Virus record (IMG/VR): IMGVR_UViG_3300000553_000069
Location: 1 to 47,026 of that record
Direction: 5' to 3' (one strand)
DNA length: 47,026 nt
Source: a virus
The notes beneath the pieces are model-generated. The model was not told the DNA's origin. It saw only the letters and a program-made list of their open reading frames with translations, and did not search any database. Shown in pieces: positions 6,010-12,118 of this stretch; within the stretch, counting starts at the first letter, position 1; each line of letters opens with the position of its first letter. The position numbers and the translations under genes are program-made.

Positions 6010-6123
6010 TAACATTTTTCACTCCACACAAGGAGTTTCATCCGATAGGCCGCCCATTTGCCAGATGTTTATAGTGCCTAGCAGGATCTCGTTTCCTATA
6101 ACACTTTACTACTTTAATACTGT

Positions 6124-6306
6124 TTAATCTTCAATTTGAAAATAAACAGGATCTTTATCGCGTAATTCAAGCATTGTTTTCGCTCGCTCAATCTTATTCT
6201 GAAACAATTTTTGCTTTTCGTCTTCAGATAAACTAAAATAATTTTTAGCTGCCTGATGAGCTTGTTCCACAATACGATTGTTTAATTTACTATAATCTAT
6301 TGTCAT
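6124..6306 (-). CDS. Small charged helical protein
   Basis: 60 residues beginning MTIDYSKLNNRIVEQ; a single charged helix-rich chain (FSLSEDEKQKLFQNKIERAKTM). A good ribosome-binding site (AAAGGAAAG) precedes the ATG. Located between a terminator at 6329-6359 and the hairpin element. No family recognised. Confidence 0.55.
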   Translation of the reverse strand: MTIDYSKLNNRIVEQAHQAAKNYFSLSEDEKQKLFQNKIERAKTMLELRDKDPVYFQIED

Positions 6307-6328
6307 CTTTCTTTCCTTTTACAAATGA

Positions 6329-6359
6329 AAAACCCTGAAGTTTTTAATTTCAGGGTTTT
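6329..6359. terminator. Bidirectional Rho-independent terminator
   Basis: AAAACCCTGAA and TTCAGGGTTTT form an 11-bp stem with a 9-nt loop, with A/T runs on both sides. Ends leftward transcripts coming from 6387-6813. Confidence 0.75.
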
Positions 6360-6386
6360 AATTAAAATATAACTAATACAATATTA

Positions 6387-6509
6387 TTAACTAACACCCT
6401 TGTTTGGTTCACAAATGCTATTAATCATTAAGCAATCTTCTGCCCAATAGCCTAGCCCGCCTAATGTTGGCTGTTGTATCGAAGAATGATTTAATTTAAT
6501 GTATTTCAT
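6387..6509 (-). CDS. Possible leaderless 40-residue protein
   Basis: Reads MKYIKLNHSSIQQPTLGGLG, ends EPNKGVS. There is no ribosome-binding site, but the promoter at 6517-6545 places its TATAAT only 7 nt before the ATG, so the transcript would start at about the first codon. The start MKYI resembles that of the leaderless exonuclease gene at 13112. Ends before the terminator at 6329-6359. Modest support. Confidence 0.4.
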   Translation of the reverse strand: MKYIKLNHSSIQQPTLGGLGYWAEDCLMINSICEPNKGVS

Positions 6510-6516
6510 AATATGT

Positions 6517-6545
6517 ATTATAGTTTATTTATGGTTATTAGTCAA
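6517..6545 (-). promoter_or_regulatory. Sigma70-type promoter
   Basis: TTGACT, 17 bp, TATAAT, reading leftwards, 7 nt from the ATG at 6509. Confidence 0.7.
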
Positions 6546-6558
6546 CCTTTATTTTTAA

Positions 6559-6813
6559 CTAATGATTCCATTTTAACAAAAATAGCGTAGAATCAGTATC
6601 TCGAGCAAAACTAACTCCACATAAATTAGGTTGATGTAATGTCCACATGGCCCAAGTCCAATGACTATAATGTGGTCCTACGGTTGATTCAAGCCAATCC
6701 TGTATAGTTACAACACTGGCTATCCAATCTAAATTACCGTTGCGTTCTATTTCGGGCCAAGGTACTACAGCCCGATAAGGTAATTCAGGATGTCGATCCC
6801 AAAGTGCTTGCAT
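6559..6813 (-). CDS. Trp-rich hypothetical protein
   Basis: 84 residues with eight tryptophans (ALWDRHPELPY, PWPEIERNG, SHWTWAMWTLHQPN), ending FLLKWNH. No ribosome-binding site is seen at the ATG. It sits below the OMP terminator. The family is not recognised; composition argues for a folded small protein, not a random frame. Confidence 0.5.
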   Translation of the reverse strand: MQALWDRHPELPYRAVVPWPEIERNGNLDWIASVVTIQDWLESTVGPHYSHWTWAMWTLHQPNLCGVSFARDTDSTLFLLKWNH

Positions 6814-6872
6814 GATGCAATTATTTACATCTTAAACAGTATCATTAAAGTACTATAGAATTTTAAGTCAAC

Positions 6873-6896
6873 AAAAAAGCCCTTGCGGGCTTTTTT
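6873..6896. terminator. Rho-independent terminator of the OMP gene
   Basis: AAAAAAGCCC-ttgc-GGGCTTTTTT; stem with T runs in both directions. About 20 nt past the stop of the outer-membrane protein gene. Confidence 0.85.
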
Positions 6897-6915
6897 GAAT
6901 ATTCTAATTATAAAA

Positions 6916-7404
6916 TTAGAATGCGTACTTAACACCTGTAGTAATTACGTTGCCATTAAATGGTTTAGTGGCACCGTTGCTTTTTTGGTAGTCATAGTCA
7001 GCAGTCAAACTAACCTGTTTGTATACTGGGTAAGCAAAACCAAATCCAACTAACGCAGAAGTACCGTTACCAAGTTTAGAACTGGTGCTTTGCGGATCGA
7101 TGTATGCTAAACCAGCGTGAACATTAGTTGTAATGTTAGCAAATGTAATAACATCATAACTTGCTTTTGCTGTATAACGATTTACATTAAGGCTACCTGA
7201 TGTCGAACGTTCAGCAGTTGCTTGAACACCAACTTTAGCAAGACTTGGATCTAAAGAGCCTAATTTGTCACCAACAGATACACCGCCAGCTTGACGTGTG
7301 CCACCGTTTGTGCCGTGACCCCAATCCCACAACGCACCAACTTCAACAGCTGATGCAAGACCAGTAAATGCTACTAATGCTAATGCTACGATTGCTTTTT
7401 TCAT
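6916..7404 (-). CDS. Outer-membrane beta-barrel protein
   Basis: 162 residues. An N-terminal signal peptide (MKKAIVALALVAFTGLASA) with an AxA-type cleavage site near residue 19 is followed by alternating strands (YTAKASYDVI, LTADYDYQKS) and a C-terminal VKYAF. A final Phe is the assembly signal of Gram-negative outer-membrane proteins. The size suits an 8-stranded barrel of the OmpA/OmpX type. Phage-encoded barrels such as lambda Lom alter the surface of the infected cell; that role is inferred. A single transcription unit with its own promoter (7471-7499), a CTAAATA box at 7441-7447, ribosome-binding site (AAAAGGAAT) and terminator. Confidence 0.85.
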   Translation of the reverse strand: MKKAIVALALVAFTGLASAVEVGALWDWGHGTNGGTRQAGGVSVGDKLGSLDPSLAKVGVQATAERSTSGSLNVNRYTAKASYDVITFANITTNVHAGLAYIDPQSTSSKLGNGTSALVGFGFAYPVYKQVSLTADYDYQKSNGATKPFNGNVITTGVKYAF

Positions 7405-7440
7405 TTTGATTCCTTTTAAAAGTTGTACTACGGAGAATAA

Positions 7441-7447
7441 TATTTAG
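7441..7447 (-). promoter_or_regulatory. CTAAATA box upstream of OMP gene
   Basis: CTAAATA 36 nt above the ATG at 7404, followed by a ribosome-binding site. A second, late-type start for this gene is possible. Confidence 0.3.
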
Positions 7448-7470
7448 TGTTATTTCCTGTAACTCAGTAA

Positions 7471-7499
7471 ATTATAACACAAAACACCGCAATATTCAA
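7471..7499 (-). promoter_or_regulatory. Sigma70-type promoter of the OMP gene
   Basis: TTGAAT, 17 bp, TATAAT, reading leftwards, about 65 nt above the OMP start. It begins at the base of the tmRNA terminator. Confidence 0.75.
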
Positions 7500-7501
7500 C
7501 A

Positions 7502-7527
7502 AAAACGGCACAATTAAGTGCCGTTTT
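7502..7527. terminator. Rho-independent terminator after tmRNA
   Basis: AAAACGGCAC and GTGCCGTTTT form a perfect 10-bp stem around AATTAA, with a T run on the leftward transcript. Ends the tmRNA transcript just before the OMP promoter. Confidence 0.85.
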
Positions 7528-7544
7528 CGACTATTTCCTGTTTC

Positions 7545-7923
7545 GAAGCATAGTTGCTCAAAGCAGTGATTAAACTGCTAAAGTTTGGCGTTGTGCTGTA
7601 CGAGCAGAGAACTTAACGTTCTTACCTGAAACAGTTACTTCGCCTGTATTTGCGTTTGCATTTACGAGTTTTGTTTCTCCGACCAGGCTTCCCCAGTCCT
7701 AACGGCTTCTACATTGCCGATCCTCCAGTAGCCCTTTAGCGCCAATCGATTCTAATTATGGCCCATCAAAAGCATACTGGGTTGCCTGCGCTCGGATGAG
7801 TGAGCCGGTTTTATGCAATATGCTTATGGTGGACCATTCGGGAGTTGCACCCGAGTCTTGATCGCTATACTTCTACCTTCAACGAATTTCTGTTTTGTGG
7901 CATACTCTTTTTAAGCCTGCCAC
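7545..7923 (-). ncRNA. ssrA: Circularly permuted two-piece tmRNA
   Basis: On the leftward strand the 3' tRNA half comes first: T arm TCGGG-TGCAACT-CCCGA (7838-7854), acceptor ATGGTCC (7831-7837), discriminator A and CCA (7827). An intervening segment of about 62 nt (7765-7826, closed by AAGCATA/TATGCTT) follows. The 5' half starts GGGCCAT (7758-7764), pairing at all seven positions with the acceptor. Helix P2 forms between TTGGCGCTA and TAGCGATCAA. The tag frame runs 7659-7573 (ANANTGEV... to QTLAV) with TAA at 7570-7572 in the loop of GCAGT/ACTGC, as in helix P5. tmRNA with SmpB rescues stalled ribosomes and tags the peptide for proteolysis. The tag is 29 codons, unusually long. The outer ends are approximate. 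Confidence 0.85.
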
Positions 7924-7937
7924 TACTAAACCCTTTG

Positions 7938-7964
7938 TCTAAGTATTCTTGTTTTTTACTTAGA
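7938..7964. repeat. Stem-loop between cold-shock gene and tmRNA
   Basis: TCTAAGTA and TACTTAGA form an 8-bp stem. Lies just past the cspA-like stop, before the tmRNA. The A/T run is in the loop, so it is more likely a processing stem than a terminator of the leftward transcript. Confidence 0.4.
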
Positions 7965-7972
7965 TCTATACT

Positions 7973-8176
7973 TTACAGCGGAAGAATATTTGATGCTTGC
8001 TTGCCTTTAGGGCCTGCCACTACATCGAATGTTACCGCTTGATTCTCTTTTAAACTCTTAAAACCATTTGTGCTAATTGCGGAAAAATGTGCAAACAATT
8101 CCTCACCACCAGCATCGGGGGTAATAAATCCAAACCCTTTTGCATCATTAAACCACTTTACTTTACCTGTTGCCAT
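7973..8176 (-). CDS. csp: Cold-shock domain protein (CspA family)
   Basis: 67 residues, the full length of the bacterial CspA family. [15 protein letters not shown] (residues 4-18) contains RNP1 and LFAHFSAI (about 27-34) is RNP2; these aromatic residues bind single-stranded RNA or DNA. The family melts RNA structure and acts as an RNA chaperone. Preceded by a strong promoter (8204-8233) and a ribosome-binding site (GGAAG). The tmRNA lies directly downstream with no terminator between, so both may come from one transcript. Confidence 0.93.
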   Translation of the reverse strand: MATGKVKWFNDAKGFGFITPDAGGEELFAHFSAISTNGFKSLKENQAVTFDVVAGPKGKQASNILPL

Positions 8177-8203
8177 GTTACTTTACTTCCTTTATTAAAA
8201 ACT

Positions 8204-8233
8204 ATTATACTACTATTTTACCTATTTTGTCAA
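8204..8233 (-). promoter_or_regulatory. Consensus sigma70-type promoter of cold-shock gene and tmRNA
   Basis: TTGACA, 18 bp, TATAAT, reading leftwards, about 28 nt above the cold-shock start. The only clear promoter upstream of the tmRNA. Confidence 0.8.
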
Positions 8234-8420
8234 CCAATTTGATATAAACAAGCGTAGCGTGATACTTAATATATCTAACCACTCTAAAACTCAATTGAGC
8301 ATTAGTAGGTATATTTAGTATTGATCGGTTCCGAATTGCTGGCAATGGACCACAACCTAATCTGCTCCACTCTTCTTCAGAGTAATAATACTGTTCAACT
8401 GGTTTTTTGTTCTGTTCCAT
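8205..8420 (-). CDS. Small hypothetical protein with CTAAATA-type start
   Basis: 71 residues starting MEQNKKPVEQYYYSEEEW and ending VDKIGKIVV. No ribosome-binding site, but a CTAAATA box ends 5 nt before the ATG, as at the endonuclease genes. Its 3' end overlaps the whole cspA promoter, which leaves some doubt. Composition (Tyr and Glu at the start, strand-like end) is plausible for a protein. No family recognised. Confidence 0.45.
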   Translation of the reverse strand: MEQNKKPVEQYYYSEEEWSRLGCGPLPAIRNRSILNIPTNAQLSFRVVRYIKYHATLVYIKLVDKIGKIVV

Positions 8421-8425
8421 AAATC

Positions 8426-8432
8426 TATTTAG
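8426..8432 (-). promoter_or_regulatory. Late-promoter-like CTAAATA box
   Basis: CTAAATA, 5 nt from the ATG at 8420. Confidence 0.45.
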
Positions 8433-8462
8433 TACTGGTAGGCCTTGTTACTTAAAGACATT

Positions 8463-8538
8463 TGGTGGTCCGGGTAGGACTTGCACCCACACTCCCCGAA
8501 TTATGAGTTCGACGCTTTACTTTTTAAGCTACCGGGCC
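8463..8538 (-). tRNA. tRNA with CAT anticodon (elongator Met or Ile2)
   Basis: Acceptor GGCCCGG/CCGGACC with one C-A mismatch, discriminator A, CCA encoded. Anticodon stem TCGAA/TTCGG with loop CTCATAA gives CAT. G1-C72 is paired, so not an initiator. The GGCCC acceptor resembles bacterial Ile2 (C modified to lysidine) more than Met, but this cannot be settled. The D loop (AAAAAGTA) lacks the GG pair and the T loop reads TGCAAGT, so both partners of the usual loop-loop contact are changed. Confidence 0.8.
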
Positions 8539-8555
8539 ATCTTTACTACATTGTA

Positions 8556-8584
8556 AGTATAACATCGTTAGCTATAATTGTCAA
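8556..8584 (-). promoter_or_regulatory. Sigma70-type promoter of tRNA(CAT)
   Basis: TTGACA, 17 bp, TATACT, reading leftwards, starting 18 nt above the tRNA. Overlaps the 3' end of the gene at 8568. Confidence 0.75.
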
Positions 8585-9038
8585 GAAATTTTTCTAGACT
8601 ACCATACAAATTAGCTAATACTGCTTCTTTACTACCAAAAAAAACAATAGACTTTGGTACACCTTTAGTAGTTATAATATAGTAAGGCATTTGAAGTTTT
8701 CTATCAAGGTCTAGTATTGTATGCTGATTAAACTTCATAGGATCATCAATGCGATATTCATAAAATTCAAGGTCTAATGTATCGGCTAAAGCAAACCAAC
8801 CTAATTGAGTTAATCTAAGTCCGCCAGTTGGACGCAAATTATACCACCATGATACTCTAGCTGATTCTACGCTAATGCGTTGTTCTTCCGGGAGTTGATT
8901 TACTAATTGTTCTGTAAGTTTGAGTTTGTTACGCACAGTAATATCAAGGGTATATTTGTTCGCCTTGTTTAAGTAACACCACACTAAATTTGTTAGTTTT
9001 AAATTGTGTGTTAAGTTTTTTGGCAAGGTTAATGGCAT
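8568..9038 (-). CDS. Conserved-looking hypothetical phage protein
   Basis: Up to 156 residues. The ATG frame overlaps the upstream gene by 95 nt, which is unusual; a GTG at 8936 (VRNKLKLTEQLV, 122 residues) would leave a 7-nt gap and may be the real start, though it lacks a clear ribosome-binding site. Features are a WWYNLRPTGGLRLTQLGW segment and the end FFGSKEAVLANLYGSLEKFLDNYS. It appears to be a folded mixed alpha/beta protein; the family name is not known to me. Confidence 0.65.
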   Translation of the reverse strand: MPLTLPKNLTHNLKLTNLVWCYLNKANKYTLDITVRNKLKLTEQLVNQLPEEQRISVESARVSWWYNLRPTGGLRLTQLGWFALADTLDLEFYEYRIDDPMKFNQHTILDLDRKLQMPYYIITTKGVPKSIVFFGSKEAVLANLYGSLEKFLDNYS

Positions 9039-9231
9039 GTCCTGGATTTGAAAAAGACACCTTTTTATATTTTGGTCCAGGATATTGCACTAACATATTG
9101 GATGTTTTTAAATTGACAGGCTTACCGTCAAAATAAACAGCCCATACGCCAGCCGAAGCTAATACTTGCTCAGTTTTGTATGTTTGCTTGTTTGTAAGTT
9201 CTGCTAGGATTGTGGGTTTAGGGCGACTCAC
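8944..9231 (-). CDS. Hypothetical protein after GIY-YIG gene
   Basis: 95 residues with a GTG start at 9231 that overlaps the TGA of the endonuclease by 4 nt (GTGA); AGGAA lies upstream. Strand-rich (WAVYFDGKPVNLKTSNMLVQYPG) with a helix (PGHAINLAKKLNTQF). Probably the gene displaced from its original upstream neighbour by the endonuclease insertion. Family not recognised. Confidence 0.65.
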   Translation of the reverse strand: MSRPKPTILAELTNKQTYKTEQVLASAGVWAVYFDGKPVNLKTSNMLVQYPGPKYKKVSFSNPGHAINLAKKLNTQFKTNKFSVVLLKQGEQIYP

Positions 9232-9830
9232 TTAGAATTCCTTTTGAATAGTTCTTTTCGTGCTTCAGATATTTTTTTACAAGTTTCTGGAGAACGCTTT
9301 TTACCTTTGTGGAGCAACGATATTTTTTGTTTGAATTCCTCACTTCGTGGAACCATTATTTGTTTAGCTCTAGCATCTTTTATTTTTTGTTTTGTTTCGT
9401 CACTATGCTTTTTTCCTAACATAGTAGGCGCTTGTTTTGCTCTAGCAGTTCGAATCTTTTCTTTACTAGACTCTGTATGTCTATAGTTTTTACTATTTTC
9501 TCTAATTTTTTGTCTAGTGGACTCTTTTACAGTACCGTAACTACCTCCCATTAATCCATCTTCGGGTTTAATGTTAGCCCATTCTGCTGACTCGACAATT
9601 TTGTTTTCTGTAGAAAATTTTAAAGCGTATTCGACTAATGTTTCTTTATTATCGAATAGCTGACACCAAACGGTAGTAACATCTAGACCGTGTTTATTAA
9701 GATGTGCCTGCCAGTGTACGCCAGATCCTAAATATTTGTTAGGATCCCGTATAGTTTTTCCAAAGTATTTTAGACCGGTAGTATTATGTTGCTTAATGTA
9801 CAACCAGGTAGGTTTAAACGGTTTCGACAT
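9228..9830 (-). CDS. GIY-YIG homing endonuclease with NUMOD3 repeats
   Basis: 200 residues. Residues 10-90 are a GIY-YIG-like domain with a changed signature (WLYIKQ ... LKYFGKT, then KYLGSGVHWQAHL). The rest is at least four helix-turn repeats of NUMOD3 type (TRQKIRENSK, SKEKIRTARAK, TKQKIKDARAKQ, CKKISEARKEL), the DNA-binding modules of I-TevI-like enzymes. It starts behind a CTAAATA box without a ribosome-binding site and ends in a 4-nt overlap with the next gene. Homologous over its catalytic half to the short plus-strand gene at 42286. Confidence 0.88.
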   Translation of the reverse strand: MSKPFKPTWLYIKQHNTTGLKYFGKTIRDPNKYLGSGVHWQAHLNKHGLDVTTVWCQLFDNKETLVEYALKFSTENKIVESAEWANIKPEDGLMGGSYGTVKESTRQKIRENSKNYRHTESSKEKIRTARAKQAPTMLGKKHSDETKQKIKDARAKQIMVPRSEEFKQKISLLHKGKKRSPETCKKISEARKELFKRNSK

Positions 9831-9837
9831 AGTATAT

Positions 9838-9844
9838 TATTTAG
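9838..9844 (-). promoter_or_regulatory. Late-promoter-like CTAAATA box
   Basis: CTAAATA, 7 nt from the ATG of the GIY-YIG gene at 9830. Confidence 0.5.
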
Positions 9845-9868
9845 TCATAATATACCTATATATTTCAT

Positions 9869-10081
9869 TTATTTGAACCCGCCACCTTCGATTTTAAGTT
9901 CGATAACTTGGTCCTGTTGGGGCTTTAATGCGGCTGTTTGCAGGGCTCTAAGCTCAAGTAATAGCTCAGTTAAATCAGCGTGTACACCTTTGGCTTCAGA
10001 CAAAGGCATGATGAAATCTCGGCCGCCCCTAGCTTCGGCACCGCGTAGTCTTTCGATAAATTTGGTTATATATAAGCTCAA
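9869..10081 (-). CDS. Small helical protein, TTG start
   Basis: 70 residues from a TTG start that overlaps the TGA of the MazG-like gene (TTGA) with AAAGAGAG upstream. A longer ATG frame (to 10123) would overlap that gene by 46 nt and is less likely. The chain has a helix-rich core (ADLTELLLELRALQTAALK) and ends IELKIEGGGFK. No family recognised. Confidence 0.6.
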   Translation of the reverse strand: MSLYITKFIERLRGAEARGGRDFIMPLSEAKGVHADLTELLLELRALQTAALKPQQDQVIELKIEGGGFK

Positions 10082-10452
10082 TGTTCTCTCTTTAAGAAAT
10101 TTTGTAATTTGGGTGGCTCCCAACCTTCTGGTTTCAGAATCTTGCCATCGTCACGGCGGCGGACCTTTCCTAGCTGACGATCAATCTTGGCAAAATTAGT
10201 AGACATTACTTCTCGCCAAGCGCCTTCTCCGTCTGCTCCCATGGAATTAATTGCTCCAATGGTAACAACAAGAATATCTACCAAAGCATCCAAAGTTTCA
10301 ACAGCATCTTTATTAGCAATGGCTACTTGTAGCTCATCATATTCTTCTGTAATTAATTTGGCATACAATTTAAACTGGTCGTCGTTGACGCCTGAAATAG
10401 TTTGTTCGCAAGCTGTCATAAATTTGTCGCTGTCTCTAAATGGATTAGTCAT
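10078..10452 (-). CDS. MazG-like nucleotide pyrophosphohydrolase
   Basis: 124 residues of the all-alpha NTP pyrophosphatase fold. The metal-binding EEYDEL (about 36-41) and DALVDILVVTIGAI (about 56-69) match the ExxE and ExxD/DxxxD pattern of MazG and phage homologues. Family members hydrolyse (d)NTPs to monophosphates; phage MazG has been proposed to affect (p)ppGpp or dNTP pools. A second, unrelated-length MazG gene is at 22392. It overlaps the upstream gene by 4 nt. Confidence 0.8.
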   Translation of the reverse strand: MTNPFRDSDKFMTACEQTISGVNDDQFKLYAKLITEEYDELQVAIANKDAVETLDALVDILVVTIGAINSMGADGEGAWREVMSTNFAKIDRQLGKVRRRDDGKILKPEGWEPPKLQNFLKREH

Positions 10453-10901
10453 TTTGGTTCTGCTTCCTCTGGTGTATGAAACGGACCCTTATAAGGGTAT
10501 CTTTGTAGTAAAATTAATTTTGGATCTTGCATAGTTTCCCAGTGGCGCCCTTTTTTAACTGTGTACCACCCAGCGGCATGCCAACTACGACTTTTTTTAG
10601 TTTTAGTATAGACAGGTAGCTTCTGTGGTACGTCCCACATAGGATTATTTACACGACTAGTAGTGGGGAATCCATGTACTGAATAAGATGCTGGTTTTTT
10701 CTTTTCTATTTTAATTGCAGGTTCAAAATGTACATTGATGTTACGTTCAACTAATTTAATTGTTTTATACTGTGCTATAACTTGATTGTTAATTTTTACT
10801 TGATACCCGCCATCGCAAGCTTCAATATTGCCAATTTTATTATTATCTTCTTGTAAGATCCAAAACTGTTTATCTATTACTGGTTTTGCTATTAAACTCA
10901 T
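10449..10901 (-). CDS. Hypothetical phage protein with WYTVKKG motif
   Basis: 150 residues. The first half is strand-rich (FWILQEDNNKIGNIEACDGGYQV), the middle has AGWYTVKKGRHWE and the end LILLQRYPYKGPFHTPEEAEP. Overlaps its neighbours by 4 nt on both sides, so it is part of the leftward operon from 13112. Looks like a conserved T4-like phage protein, but no function is recognised. Confidence 0.65.
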   Translation of the reverse strand: MSLIAKPVIDKQFWILQEDNNKIGNIEACDGGYQVKINNQVIAQYKTIKLVERNINVHFEPAIKIEKKKPASYSVHGFPTTSRVNNPMWDVPQKLPVYTKTKKSRSWHAAGWYTVKKGRHWETMQDPKLILLQRYPYKGPFHTPEEAEPK

Positions 10902-11101
10902 TTATTACCCCATTTTATTTTATTCCATACACGTTCATGAATCCAAAATAAAAATATTTTGGTTATTATTTCAGTGAACGCAATACCGCTAGCTAGTAAT
11001 ACCTGCCCGGTAATAAGCCAGCTTATTATAAATGTATCCAAAGTTCCAGTTACTCGCCAACTAATTGCTTTGGCTAGACTTCTAACTGAAGTATCACTCA
11101 A
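10898..11101 (-). CDS. DUF2061 membrane protein
   Basis: 67 residues matching the DUF2061 pattern: RSLAKAISWRVTGTLDTF, a hydrophobic stretch (IISWLITGQVLLASGIAF), then EIITKIFLFWIHERVWNKI. Two short membrane segments, with a conserved Glu and the FWIHERxW signature. In bacteria DUF2061 genes or domains often occur with APS kinase and sulfate-activation genes; here it lies directly beside a kinase/nucleotidyltransferase fusion, overlapping it by 8 nt. Acts at the inner membrane; role unknown. Confidence 0.85.
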   Translation of the reverse strand: MSDTSVRSLAKAISWRVTGTLDTFIISWLITGQVLLASGIAFTEIITKIFLFWIHERVWNKIKWGNK

Positions 11102-11933
11102 GGCCTAACTCCTTGCGTATTTTGGTAGCACTAATTGATGTTATAGATTCATCAAAAGTTTCTTCTCCAGATGTATATCCTACCCCACGACCCCACCCAA
11201 TATGTACAATATTTGGTACTACTTGTATTTCGTATTGTCCTTGATAGATAGGATCTAAATCACGTTTGATAAAGTTTTTAACTTTTTCTACTTCAAATGG
11301 ATTACTTCCTTGCCATCCTTGTACATCACGTACTTGAATAACAACTTGTCCTGTGCGAGCAATTAATTTTTCAAATAAAGCACGATGTCCTTCGTGCCAA
11401 GGTTGCCAGCGGCCTAGCATCTGTACAGTTTCCTTCTTCCAATCAAATGTAGGACGTCGGCGATTGGCAATAATATGCTCACCGATAAACTCTGCCCACT
11501 TTTCACAGTCCTGCTCCGGAATGCGGAAATCGTATTGTTCTGGTTCAACAAATACCTTGTTGGTATCTTCGTATCGACCTTCTCGAATGGTATCTACCCA
11601 AATAGTCCAGTCAGCTTTGAAGTTATTACGCATCTCTACCAAGGGCGCAACGAAGTCACAAATAACATAGTCCCCACCAGCTTCCATACTGAACTGGAAC
11701 ATACGGATACTTTGACGAATGCGTCCATCATTACTGAAGTCCCAGTCGTTGTACTTGCGGCGGATGTCATCAGCATTAAACCAATTAACTTGACACTTGT
11801 AATCGCCAATATGCTCTTGTAAAGCACGAGCATAACTAATCTCGCCATTTTCTTCTAAATACTTTTTAAGAGCTACTGCTAATGTTGTTTTACCTGAGCC
11901 CGGTAATCCCATTATTAATATTCGTTGGGTCAT
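11094..11933 (-). CDS. APS kinase-like / nucleotidyltransferase fusion
   Basis: 279 residues in two domains. Residues 1-165 are a P-loop kinase of the CysC type: GLPGSGKTT (Walker A, 9-17), NADDIRRKYNDWDFS resembling the APS-kinase FDADxxR loop, and YVICDFVAPL. Residues 166-279 are a cytidylyltransferase-fold domain: GRWQPWHEGHRAL with the (H/W)xGH active site, and ISATKIRKEL as the ISxTxxR motif. Such a protein could phosphorylate a small molecule and then activate it as a nucleotide derivative; the substrate is unknown. The pairing with DUF2061 points to sulfate or a phosphorylated adenylate, by inference only. Confidence 0.82.
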   Translation of the reverse strand: MTQRILIMGLPGSGKTTLAVALKKYLEENGEISYARALQEHIGDYKCQVNWFNADDIRRKYNDWDFSNDGRIRQSIRMFQFSMEAGGDYVICDFVAPLVEMRNNFKADWTIWVDTIREGRYEDTNKVFVEPEQYDFRIPEQDCEKWAEFIGEHIIANRRRPTFDWKKETVQMLGRWQPWHEGHRALFEKLIARTGQVVIQVRDVQGWQGSNPFEVEKVKNFIKRDLDPIYQGQYEIQVVPNIVHIGWGRGVGYTSGEETFDESITSISATKIRKELGLE

Positions 11934-12118
11934 TTACTACTCCTTTGCCTACATTCTTCTATTACCTTGGCTGGGAAATCAGGATGCCAACCGCCCATTA
12001 ACATACGGCAATCATATTTTAATGTAACATGATTTTTATCTGATGGCCAAAAAGCCAAAGCCAACACAGCTATCAAAATACCAAAGGTTACTGTAATCCA
12101 AAATATATCTTTAGCCAT
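11930..12118 (-). CDS. Small single-pass membrane protein
   Basis: 62 residues. One membrane helix near the N-terminus (IFWITVTFGILIAVLALAFW, about 5-24) is followed by a soluble tail with two Cys and HPDFPAKVIEEC. It overlaps both neighbours by 4-8 nt in the operon. No family recognised. Confidence 0.65.
   Translation of the reverse strand: MAKDIFWITVTFGILIAVLALAFWPSDKNHVTLKYDCRMLMGGWHPDFPAKVIEECRQRSSK

Noticed and set aside
5828-6120. A conventional one-piece tmRNA, since GGTTCAACTCC and CCA are present
   Set aside because: The matching acceptor 5' strand is only 86 nt away and carries a Tyr anticodon arm; no tag frame is visible.
7573-7701. The tag region as a fragment of an HU-like DNA-binding protein (NTGEVTV...KNVKFSA)
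   Set aside because: The likeness to HU C-termini is short and weak, no ATG precedes it after the in-frame stop, and the tmRNA fold explains the frame.
7800-8042. Plus-strand frame of 80 residues
   Set aside because: Lies across the tmRNA acceptor half and the cold-shock gene on the other strand; no start signal.
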